From contig NZ_LR733312.1 of assembly GCF_902506295.1 (NCBI RefSeq), positions 1,025,572 to 1,089,571 of the forward strand: a stretch of 64,000 nucleotides of DNA, written 5' to 3'. This stretch comes from Luteimonas sp. 9C. Its GTDB lineage: Bacteria > Pseudomonadota > Gammaproteobacteria > Xanthomonadales > Xanthomonadaceae. Position numbers and translations under genes: made by a program. Positions 55,909 through 63,421 of this stretch are shown here, piece after piece (positions within the stretch are counted from its first letter, which is position 1; every line of letters starts with the position of its first letter). The notes below the pieces were generated by a model, which saw only the letters and a list, made by a program, of their open reading frames with translations, was not told where the DNA came from and did not search any database.

Positions 55909-57558
55909 ATGACCAAGGCGTCCGACCTGTTCGTCCAGGCGCTCGAAGCCGAGGGCGTGACCCACGTCTTCGGCATTCCCGGCGAGGAAAATCTCGACCT
56001 GCTCGAATCCCTGCGCGCATCCGACATCGCGCTCGTCCTCACCCGTCACGAACAGGCCGCCGGCTTCATGGCCGCGACCTACGGCCGCCTGACCGGCAAC
56101 GCCGGCGTCTGCCTGTCGACGCTCGGCCCCGGCGCGACCAATCTGGTCACGCCCGCCGCCTACGCGCAGCTCGGGGCGATGCCGATGCTGATGATCACCG
56201 GGCAGAAGCCGATCCGCACCAGCAAGCAGGGGCATTTCCAGATCGTCGACGTTGTCGACATGATGCGGCCGCTGACCAAGTCGACCCACCAGCTGGTGTC
56301 CGCCGACGCCATCCCCGCGCGCGTGCGCGATGCGTTCCAGCGCGCGGAAGAGGAACGCCCGGGCGCGACCCATCTCGAACTGCCGCAGGACATCGCCGGC
56401 GACGATACCGATGCGGGCCTGCTGCCGGCGCCCTACACCCGTCGGCCGCTGGCCGAGCACAAGGCGATCGCGCACGCGGCAGATGCGATCCGTAGCGCCA
56501 AGCATCCGCTGTTGATGCTCGGCGCCGGCGCCAACCGCAAGACCACGGCGCGGATGCTGCGCGCCTTCGTCGACCGCCTCGGCATTCCGTTCTTCAGCAC
56601 CCAGATGGGCAAGGGCGTGCTCGACGAGACGCATCCGCTGTGGCTGGGCACCGCCGCGCTCTCGGACAAGGATTTCGTGCACCGCGCGATCGACGCGGCC
56701 GACTGCATCGTCAACATCGGCCACGACGTCATCGAGAAGCCGCCGTTCTTCATGCGCGGCGGCCGGCGCACGGTGATCCACGTGAACTACGAAAGTGCCG
56801 TGGTCGACCAGGTCTATTTCCCGCAGATCGAGGTCGTCGGCGACATCGCCAACACCGTCTGGCAGCTGGCCGAAGCGCTGGATGCGCCGCAGCCGCACTG
56901 GGACTTCGCGTTCTTCGACCGCGTGCGGACGGCGCTGTGCGAGAACATTGCGGCGCTGGCGGGCGACGACCGTTTCCCCGTGCACGGCCCGCACCTGGTC
57001 AAGACCCTGCGCGACGCGCTCGACCCGCACGACATCGTCTGTCTCGACAACGGTCTCTACAAACTGTGGTTCGCGCGCAACGACCGCTGCCGTGAGCCCA
57101 ATACGCTGCTGCTCGACAACGCGCTGGCGACGATGGGCGCGGGCCTGCCGTCGGCCATCGCCGCCAAGCTGGTGCACGGCGATCGCAGGATCGTCGCGGT
57201 CTGCGGCGACGGCGGCTTCATGATGAATTCGCAGGAGCTCGAGACCGCGGTGCGGCTCGGACTCGATCTCGTGGTCATCGTGTTGCGCGACGATGCGTAC
57301 GGCATGATCAAGTGGAAGCAGCAGCACGAGGATTACCCGGTCTACGGCATGGACTACGGCAATCCCGATTTCGTGCGTTACGCGCAGAGCTACGGCGCGC
57401 GGGGCCATCGTCCGGACAGCGCCGCCGCGTTCGCCGGCATCCTGCGGACCGCGCTGGAGACCCCGGGCGTCGACCTGATCGATCTCGCCATCGACTACAG
57501 CGATGACGACGTCCTGCTCAATACCGACATTCCCGCCCGCAGCGCCGCGATCGACTGA
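55909..57558 (+). CDS. Acetolactate synthase large subunit-like TPP enzyme
   Basis: The 549-residue enzyme has the three TPP-family domains: an N-terminal PYR domain (GIPGEENLDLLESL, HEQAAGFMAATYGRLTG), a central FAD-type domain, and the C-terminal TPP domain with GDGGFMMNSQELETA and the DDAYGMIKWKQ loop. It matches the single-subunit acetolactate synthase (AlsS-like) group rather than IlvB/IlvG, with no regulatory subunit nearby. GGAG precedes the ATG. An aldehyde dehydrogenase follows 39 bases downstream. Confidence 0.85.
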   Translation: MTKASDLFVQALEAEGVTHVFGIPGEENLDLLESLRASDIALVLTRHEQAAGFMAATYGRLTGNAGVCLSTLGPGATNLVTPAAYAQLGAMPMLMITGQKPIRTSKQGHFQIVDVVDMMRPLTKSTHQLVSADAIPARVRDAFQRAEEERPGATHLELPQDIAGDDTDAGLLPAPYTRRPLAEHKAIAHAADAIRSAKHPLLMLGAGANRKTTARMLRAFVDRLGIPFFSTQMGKGVLDETHPLWLGTAALSDKDFVHRAIDAADCIVNIGHDVIEKPPFFMRGGRRTVIHVNYESAVVDQVYFPQIEVVGDIANTVWQLAEALDAPQPHWDFAFFDRVRTALCENIAALAGDDRFPVHGPHLVKTLRDALDPHDIVCLDNGLYKLWFARNDRCREPNTLLLDNALATMGAGLPSAIAAKLVHGDRRIVAVCGDGGFMMNSQELETAVRLGLDLVVIVLRDDAYGMIKWKQQHEDYPVYGMDYGNPDFVRYAQSYGARGHRPDSAAAFAGILRTALETPGVDLIDLAIDYSDDDVLLNTDIPARSAAID

Positions 57559-57597
57559 TCCGCGCGCGCCCCTGTATTTCCTTTCCGGAGTGCCCCC

Positions 57598-59064
57598 ATG
57601 GCCAAGCAGAAGACCGCCCGCAAGCCCACCGGCCTTGCCCGCAGCTATCCCTATTACCTTGCCAATGCCGCAGTGGCCGCGAACACCGATCTCGAGGTAC
57701 GCGACAAGTACAGTGGGCAGGTCGCCACGCGCGTGGCGATGGGCGACGCCGCGGCGATCCGCAAGGCGATCGTCGCCGCGCACAAGGCGCGCGGGCCGAT
57801 GGCCGATTTCCCGCCCGACAAGCGCCGCGACGTGCTCGAACACTGCGTGCGCCGCTTCGAAGAACGCTTCGACGAACTCGCGCTCGCGCTGTGCATCGAG
57901 GCCGGCAAGCCGATCAAGGATGCCCGCGGTGAAGTCACCCGCCTGATCGACACCTTCCGCATCGCGGCCGGCGAAGCCACGCGCAGCGAAGGCGAGACGA
58001 TCGAATTGCAGATCTCGGAACGCACGCGCGGCTACCGCGGCATGGTCAAGCGTGTCCCGATCGGCGTCTGCAGTCTCATCACGCCGTTCAACTTTCCGCT
58101 CAACCTGGTGGCGCACAAGGTGGCGCCGGCGATCGCGGCGGGCTGCCCGTTCGTGCTCAAGCCGGCGGCGAAGACCCCGGTCGGCGCGCTGATCATCGGC
58201 GAGATCCTGGCCGAAACCGACCTGCCCAAGGGCGCGTTTTCGGTGATTCCCTGCAGCAATGAGGACGCCGCGGCACTGACCGAGGACGAGCGCATCGCGC
58301 TGCTGAGTTTCACCGGCGGCCTGGTCGGCTGGGACCTCAAGGCGCGCGCCGGCAAGAAGAAGGTCGTGCTGGAACTCGGCGGCAACGCGGCCTGCATCGT
58401 CGACGAGGATCCTGGCCTGCCGCTGGACAAGGTGGTCGAACGCCTCGTGTTCGGCGCGTATTACCAGTCCGGCCAGAGCTGCATCGGCGTGCAGCGCATC
58501 TACGCGCATCGCAGTGTGCATGAAGCCCTGCGTCGCAAGCTGAAGAAGGCGATCGGCGCGCTGCGCAGTGGCGACCCGCGCGACGAAGATACTTTCGTCG
58601 GCCCGGTCATCGACAGCGACGCGGCCGACCGGATCGAGTCCTGGATCGACGCCGCGCGCAAGGGCGGCGCCAAGGTCATCGCCGGCAGCAAGCGCGAGGG
58701 CAACATCATTCCCGCGACGCTGCTCGAGAAGGTGCCGCGCGATGCCGACCTGCAACGCAAGGAAGTGTTCGGCCCGGTGGCACTGCTGGAGCCGGTCGAC
58801 AGTTTCGACGAGGCGATCGCACGGGTGAACGACAGCGACTTCGGCCTGCAGGCCGGCGTCTTCACCGGCAACCTCACCCATGCGATGCGCGCCTGGGACC
58901 GGATCGAAGCCGGCGGCGTCGTGGTCGGCGACGTACCGAGCTTCCGCGTCGACAACATGCCCTACGGCGGGATCAAGGATTCGGGCTGCGGCCGCGAAGG
59001 CGTGAAGTACGCGATCCGCGACATGACCGAAGAACGCCTGCTGGTGATCCGCGATCCGGCCTGA
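57598..59064 (+). CDS. Aldehyde dehydrogenase, NAD(P)-dependent
   Basis: The 488-residue enzyme has the ALDH core: ITPFNFPLNLVAHK, the catalytic Glu in LELGGNAACI, Cys295 in SGQSCIGVQ, and the EVFGPVALLEP tail. The subfamily is near lactaldehyde and non-phosphorylating glyceraldehyde-3-phosphate dehydrogenases, but the substrate is not fixed. It is paired with the upstream TPP enzyme (39 bases), so the two may act on the same pathway. GGAG precedes the ATG. Confidence 0.88.
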   Translation: MAKQKTARKPTGLARSYPYYLANAAVAANTDLEVRDKYSGQVATRVAMGDAAAIRKAIVAAHKARGPMADFPPDKRRDVLEHCVRRFEERFDELALALCIEAGKPIKDARGEVTRLIDTFRIAAGEATRSEGETIELQISERTRGYRGMVKRVPIGVCSLITPFNFPLNLVAHKVAPAIAAGCPFVLKPAAKTPVGALIIGEILAETDLPKGAFSVIPCSNEDAAALTEDERIALLSFTGGLVGWDLKARAGKKKVVLELGGNAACIVDEDPGLPLDKVVERLVFGAYYQSGQSCIGVQRIYAHRSVHEALRRKLKKAIGALRSGDPRDEDTFVGPVIDSDAADRIESWIDAARKGGAKVIAGSKREGNIIPATLLEKVPRDADLQRKEVFGPVALLEPVDSFDEAIARVNDSDFGLQAGVFTGNLTHAMRAWDRIEAGGVVVGDVPSFRVDNMPYGGIKDSGCGREGVKYAIRDMTEERLLVIRDPA

Positions 59065-59081
59065 GGCGGGTTGCTGCCCCC

Positions 59082-60992
59082 TCAGGCGATGGCGCGATCG
59101 GCGTCGGCGTCGCGGCTCCGTCCGGCTGCGACATCGATGGCATCGATCGCGCCCCCGCGCAATGCACTGCGCAGCAGATCGATCGGGGCCGGCGGCGTCG
59201 AGGACGTATCCGTGTCCATCCCTGCCTCGAACACGCGGGTCTGCCGGCGCCCGCCCCGCTTTGCGGCGTACATGGCCTGGTCGGCCTGGCGCATCAACGT
59301 GGCAAGGCTGTAGTCCGCGGTTTCCACCGACGCCACGCCAAAGCTGGCTGCAATGCGGAACGCATAGCCTTCCGCTTCAGTATCGATCGCGCCGAAGCGC
59401 GCCTGCGCATCGCCGGCCAGACGGATCGCCGCCGTCGCGTCCAGTCCCGGCAGGAACAGCGCGAACTCTTCACCGCCCAACCTTCCGAACGCATCGACGT
59501 CACGGCACAGCGGACGCACGGCCTCGGCCACGCGCTGCAGCGCCCAGTCACCCGCGGCGTGCCCGTAGCGGTCGTTGACCTGCTTGAAGTGGTCGAGATC
59601 GAACATCACCAGCACCGCAGGCTCCGCATCCCGCGCGCATTGCACGAGCGCGCGGGCAGCGCGTTCGGAAAAATGCTGCCGGTTGCAGATGCCGGTCAGC
59701 GCGTCGGTCTCGGTCATGCGCTTGAGCCGCACCTGCAGCCGCTTGGTCTTGTAGGCCCAGTAACCCACCGATGCCAGCCCGGCGATGAGCACCAGCGCCA
59801 ACAACAGCCAGTTCTGCGCGCGCTGCTCGGTGACGCGCTTCTGCAGCTCCAGCACCTCGTTTTTCTGCCGCAGCAACTCGATCTGCTGCGCCTGCTGCAA
59901 CGACTGGTGGCGCACGACCTGATAGGCCATTTCGCGCGACTTTACGTCGTTGAAGTGCGCGCGCTCGGCTTCGGCATACAGCCTGTAGGCGGACAGCGCG
60001 GATGCCAGGTCATTGCCCTGCAGTGCAAGCAGGTACTGCACATGGTGTGCCTTGACGATCGCCTCAGCCGACATCGCCTCCGTGCTGATCGACAGCGCCC
60101 TATCGGCGTGCATCCGCGCGGCCGCCGGCCCGCCGGCCTTCATCGACAACTCCGCCAACGCGGCGTGGTACTGGGCGATAATGAAGGGGTAGCCGGTCGC
60201 TTCCACTTCCGGCAGATACTGCGTCAACAGCGCGATCGCTTCGCCTACCCGATCCTGCGCCTCCATCTGGCGCGCGTGATGCCAGCGCACGAAGGCCGCG
60301 ATGATCGGCTCTCCATCACACGCCTCCGCACCGTTCCGCGCCATGTCATCGGCAAACCTTTCCTTGAGGCCATTCCGGGCCTCTAGCGTTACGCTCGCGA
60401 TTGCGCACCGTGTTCGCGCCGAGGGCTGATCGTTGGAGACGACAGCGGTGTGGCGGAGCGCCAATCCATACTCACCCACCTGGTTGTAGACGATAGCGGC
60501 GACCATCAGTCCACGGTGCCGGAGATCTTTTTCCTGGATGCTCTCCGCAAGCGGGAGCATGACATCCAACGCCCGCAACGCATCTTCGAACTGCCGAAGT
60601 ACCGCGTGGGTGTTCGCCAGCATGGAGGCGGCGACGAAACGTGTTCCCGGATCTGACGAACTCGCCAGAATCTGCCTGAGTTCTGAAACGGCCGCTTCCG
60701 ACTTCCCGGAGGTCATCGCACGATGAACCCTGAGCATTCGAATCCGGCTAGCCTGGTCCGGCGTGGCCTGTGCGAGCAATCCATCCAGCTCGTCGAGCAG
60801 CAAGTCGACCCGCTGCGGATCCGATGTCCGCAGCGAGTCAGCTTCTTCGATCATTGAGTCCAGCGACGGACTCGCGTGCAGAACGCTGGTCGACGCGAAA
60901 GCACATGCGAGCCAGGCCACGCACGCCCAACGTCGAACCGTCGCCTGCGCGCGAGTCGAGTTCGGCTTATGCGTCGCTGGCTTCGTGATCAT
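59082..60992 (-). CDS. Membrane-anchored diguanylate cyclase with periplasmic sensor domain
   Basis: The 636-residue protein has a signal sequence or anchor (about 20-40), a periplasmic helical repeat region of TPR type (about 45-340), a coiled coil, a membrane helix (about 392-412), and a C-terminal GGDEF domain. The active site is GGEEF (506-510), so it should make c-di-GMP; an inhibitory I-site RxxD (497-500) lies exactly five residues before it. The start ATG (60992) overlaps the end of the candidate precursor gene by 26 bases; an ATG at 61013 is possible. This links it to the methyltransferase operon. Confidence 0.88.
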   Translation of the reverse strand: MITKPATHKPNSTRAQATVRRWACVAWLACAFASTSVLHASPSLDSMIEEADSLRTSDPQRVDLLLDELDGLLAQATPDQASRIRMLRVHRAMTSGKSEAAVSELRQILASSSDPGTRFVAASMLANTHAVLRQFEDALRALDVMLPLAESIQEKDLRHRGLMVAAIVYNQVGEYGLALRHTAVVSNDQPSARTRCAIASVTLEARNGLKERFADDMARNGAEACDGEPIIAAFVRWHHARQMEAQDRVGEAIALLTQYLPEVEATGYPFIIAQYHAALAELSMKAGGPAAARMHADRALSISTEAMSAEAIVKAHHVQYLLALQGNDLASALSAYRLYAEAERAHFNDVKSREMAYQVVRHQSLQQAQQIELLRQKNEVLELQKRVTEQRAQNWLLLALVLIAGLASVGYWAYKTKRLQVRLKRMTETDALTGICNRQHFSERAARALVQCARDAEPAVLVMFDLDHFKQVNDRYGHAAGDWALQRVAEAVRPLCRDVDAFGRLGGEEFALFLPGLDATAAIRLAGDAQARFGAIDTEAEGYAFRIAASFGVASVETADYSLATLMRQADQAMYAAKRGGRRQTRVFEAGMDTDTSSTPPAPIDLLRSALRGGAIDAIDVAAGRSRDADADRAIA

Positions 60993-61197
60993 CCTGATCT
61001 TGCCCGTGGTCATCGTTCTGATCGGGACGATCCTGCTGCGGCTCGGACTCGCCACCATCGGGCGTCATGATGACGCAGGCCATAACTTGGTTCCGTGCGG
61101 CTTCCCGGCTCAAAGCCAGGAGCACACCCTGATCTCCATCGAATGCGAAAAACGTGTCTTCACCCGCAGCTTCCAGCTGAGCAACAACGTCCAACAT
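60967..61197 (-). CDS. Candidate borosin precursor peptide
   Basis: The 76-residue product has an N-terminal part of about 35 residues (MLDVVAQLEAAGEDTFFAFD and on), a short hydrophobic stretch at 37-45 (QVMACVIMT), then PDGGESEP and a tail rich in Asp, Gln and His. A hydrophobic core near a polar tail is the pattern of split borosin precursors such as SonA. The ribosome binding site (GGAAGGGGA, 4 bases before the ATG) is among the best in the window. It starts 57 bases after the methyltransferase stop, in the same frame. Local GC is about 55 percent by hand count over 61081-61260, below its neighbours. No homologue is recognised, so function is inferred from context. Confidence 0.6.
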   Translation of the reverse strand: MLDVVAQLEAAGEDTFFAFDGDQGVLLALSREAARNQVMACVIMTPDGGESEPQQDRPDQNDDHGQDQDDHEASDA

Positions 61198-61254
61198 GAC
61201 TTCCCCTTCCTGTTCGCTGACTTGCGATTCTTCTTGAGGCAGATCCGGGTGAGT

Positions 61255-62034
61255 TCAGCCGTCAGGAAAAAGACGTCTCCACATCACCTCATCCCGCACC
61301 ATCGCCCGCCCCGGCGGCACCACGAGCGTGGTGTGCTGGCGCAGTTTGGCGTCGACAAGCCCCCTGAGCGGCACCCGCTCCACCCGGGGCCGCGCGACCG
61401 CGAGCGTAGCAGCTTCATAGAGCGTCACGACATGGTCCAGGGGGTAGTCCTCCGACAGACGGTCGACCAGCAGCGCCCGCTCGGCGGCCGTATTGCTGAA
61501 ACGGCCTGTGTCGCGGATTCCGGCCACCCCTACCTGCCACAGCACCAGCCAGGCGGACGGGTCGATGATCCGGCGGTAGAACATGAACTGGCTGGCCTCG
61601 TAGTGCTGGCAGCCGACGTCGCCCGGGTCGACGCCCAGGTCCGCGTACAGGCAGTCCTCGGCCGAGATGCCCGGCTCCATCACGGCCTGGAAGCCCTCGG
61701 CGCGGGCCGCGGCGATCGCCCGGTGCGGCACGCAGGCGAACACGCCCGGATGGCCGTAGAACGCACCGCAGACCTCGCGGCCGGCGCGCACTTCGGTCAG
61801 CATCGCCTCGACCATGTCGGCGTAGGTGCGGTGGCGTGAGCGGCCCTCGCGGTAGAACGGCTGCAGGCTGCGCGCATCGGCGTTCATGCGCATCACCCAC
61901 TGCTCCACCAGCGGATCGGAGACCGCGACGAAGACCACGTCCGCCGTTTCGATGTGCCGCCGTGCGCGTGGCCCCAGATGCGCGCCGAGCATCATGCCGA
62001 CGCCCACGCAGGCCAGCCTCCCCTTGCGCTCCAT
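61255..62034 (-). CDS. Borosin-type peptide backbone alpha-N-methyltransferase (SonM/OphMA family)
   Basis: The 259-residue protein is an SAM-dependent enzyme of the tetrapyrrole-methylase fold in the split borosin branch. From memory of SonM, the match runs almost throughout: CVGVG (SAM loop, 9-13), the RTY segment with Arg67 and Tyr71, Tyr93 in FYGHPGVFACV, MEPGISAEDCLYADLG (119-134), YEASQFMF (145-152), YPLDHVVTLYEA, and a PRVERVPL end. Arg67, Tyr71 and Tyr93 fall where this family has its catalytic residues. Borosin enzymes methylate backbone amides of a precursor peptide; a candidate substrate gene lies next to it. AGGGGA precedes the ATG at 62034. Confidence 0.88.
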   Translation of the reverse strand: MERKGRLACVGVGMMLGAHLGPRARRHIETADVVFVAVSDPLVEQWVMRMNADARSLQPFYREGRSRHRTYADMVEAMLTEVRAGREVCGAFYGHPGVFACVPHRAIAAARAEGFQAVMEPGISAEDCLYADLGVDPGDVGCQHYEASQFMFYRRIIDPSAWLVLWQVGVAGIRDTGRFSNTAAERALLVDRLSEDYPLDHVVTLYEAATLAVARPRVERVPLRGLVDAKLRQHTTLVVPPGRAMVRDEVMWRRLFPDG

Positions 62035-62063
62035 TCCGATTTTCCCCTGTGCGAGCGCGGAAT

Positions 62064-62627
62064 CTAGTCGCCAGGCGGGGCGTTCACAAGCGCGCGCCAC
62101 GTCCGGCGATCCAGACGCCAGCGCTGCCAGCCGACGGCGGGCGCCCCCGGTACGAAACCCAGACGCTGCATCAGACCCACGGCCGCCGCATGGCCCACGC
62201 GATGCCGGGTCCACAACGCCTCGAACGCGTCCGCGCCGAGGACGGCATCACGCAGATGCCCGAGCGCCGCGGTCGCGACGCCCCGTGCCTGCGCAGCCGG
62301 AGGCAACAGCAGGCCGGTCTCGGCGGTGCGCCCATCGACATCGGGGACCAGCGACAGCAGCCCCTGCGCGCCTGATGCCGTGTCGAGCCGCCAGTAACGC
62401 GCCACGGGCGGATTCGCCCGCATCTGCCACTGCGCAGCCGCGAACGCGCGGTTCGCGGCCTCGCGATCGAGCACCGGCGCGACATGTCGCATCGTCTCCG
62501 GATCGCCGTACAGAGCCGCGAACAGCTCGACGTCCCGGTCGGCCAGCAGCGTGGCGCGCGCGTGGGCGGTCTCGAAATCGTCAGGCCAGCCCTGCGGCGC
62601 GGCGGCCAGTGCGGCGCCGGCGCTCAT
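62064..62627 (-). CDS. GNAT acetyltransferase (RimJ/RimL-like)
   Basis: The 187-residue protein fits the RimJ/RimL type GNAT fold: FETAHARATLLADRDVELFAALYGDPETMRH at the N terminus, a central GLLSLVPDVDGRTAETGLLL strand pair, and the acetyl-CoA loop AAQARGVATAALGHLRD, then LMQRLGFVPG. Such enzymes acetylate protein or peptide N termini or small molecules. Its stop lies 29 bases before the methyltransferase start on the same strand, so it may be the first gene of that operon. ATG 62654 is an alternative start. Confidence 0.8.
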   Translation of the reverse strand: MSAGAALAAAPQGWPDDFETAHARATLLADRDVELFAALYGDPETMRHVAPVLDREAANRAFAAAQWQMRANPPVARYWRLDTASGAQGLLSLVPDVDGRTAETGLLLPPAAQARGVATAALGHLRDAVLGADAFEALWTRHRVGHAAAVGLMQRLGFVPGAPAVGWQRWRLDRRTWRALVNAPPGD

Positions 62628-62785
62628 GCCGCGGTGGCGTCCAGTGCAGACCATGCCCCTGCCCGCCCGCAACGCGAGACGTTCCGGTCATGGGGCTTCG
62701 GAACGACGTCGTCGTTCGGCCTGTGGGCGACGGAACAGGTCATCGAGGGTCTGGATTCGCTCGATGCCGCACCCGGCTCCGCGCC

Positions 62786-63421
62786 TCAGCTGCCCCGCGC
62801 CGTCAGCACACGCTCGACGTCGGCCAGCGACAGCCCGCGCGCGCGCAGCAGGACGATCAGGTGGTACAGCAGGTCGGCGCCTTCGCCCAGCAGGTCCTCG
62901 TCGGTCTGCACCAGCGCGGCGAGCGCGGTTTCGACGCCTTCCTCGCCGACCTTCTGCGCGATGCGGCGGATGCCCCCGTCGAACAGCCGGGTCGTGTAGC
63001 TGCCCTCGGGGCGCTCGCGCTCGCGGGTCTCGATCAGCGCGTCGAGTTCGGCGAGCACGCCGGCTGGTGCGGTCGGGAAACAGCTCGGTCGCTGCAGGTG
63101 GCAGGTGGGACCGCGCGGCGTCGCCAGCACCAGCAGCGTGTCCGCGTCGCAATCCATCTCCATCGACACCAGTTCCAGAACGTGGCCGGACTGCTCGCCC
63201 TTGGTCCACAGGCGCTGCTTGCTGCGGCTGAAGAACGTCACCTCGCCGCGGCGCAGGGTTTCGGCGAACGCGTCGCGGTCCATGTAGCCGAGCATCAGCA
63301 CGCGCAGCGTGGCGGCGTCCTGCACGATGGCAGGCAGCAGGCCATCGCCCTTGGACCAGTCGAGCGCCTCGGCCTCGGGCGCGATGGCGATGGCGGGGGT
63401 GTCGTCCTGCGGCTGGGTCAT
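62786..63421 (-). CDS. hisI: Bifunctional phosphoribosyl-AMP cyclohydrolase / phosphoribosyl-ATP pyrophosphatase
   Basis: This 211-residue fused enzyme (HisIE) carries steps two and three of histidine biosynthesis. The N-terminal HisI domain shows MLGYMDRDAFAETLRRGEVTF, with the zinc-binding MEMDCDADTLLV and GPTCHLQ; the C-terminal HisE domain has RLFDGGIRRIAQKVGEEGVETALA. It overlaps hisF as ATGA and is the last gene of the his operon here, followed by 158 bases before the GNAT gene. Confidence 0.97.
   Translation of the reverse strand: MTQPQDDTPAIAIAPEAEALDWSKGDGLLPAIVQDAATLRVLMLGYMDRDAFAETLRRGEVTFFSRSKQRLWTKGEQSGHVLELVSMEMDCDADTLLVLATPRGPTCHLQRPSCFPTAPAGVLAELDALIETRERERPEGSYTTRLFDGGIRRIAQKVGEEGVETALAALVQTDEDLLGEGADLLYHLIVLLRARGLSLADVERVLTARGS

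Noticed and set aside
61255..62034. Reading the methyltransferase as a cobalamin or siroheme biosynthesis enzyme.
   Set aside because: No cobalamin or heme gene is nearby, and the GHPGVFACV, EPGISAEDCLYADLG and YEASQFMF segments match the borosin branch rather than CobA/CbiF-type enzymes.
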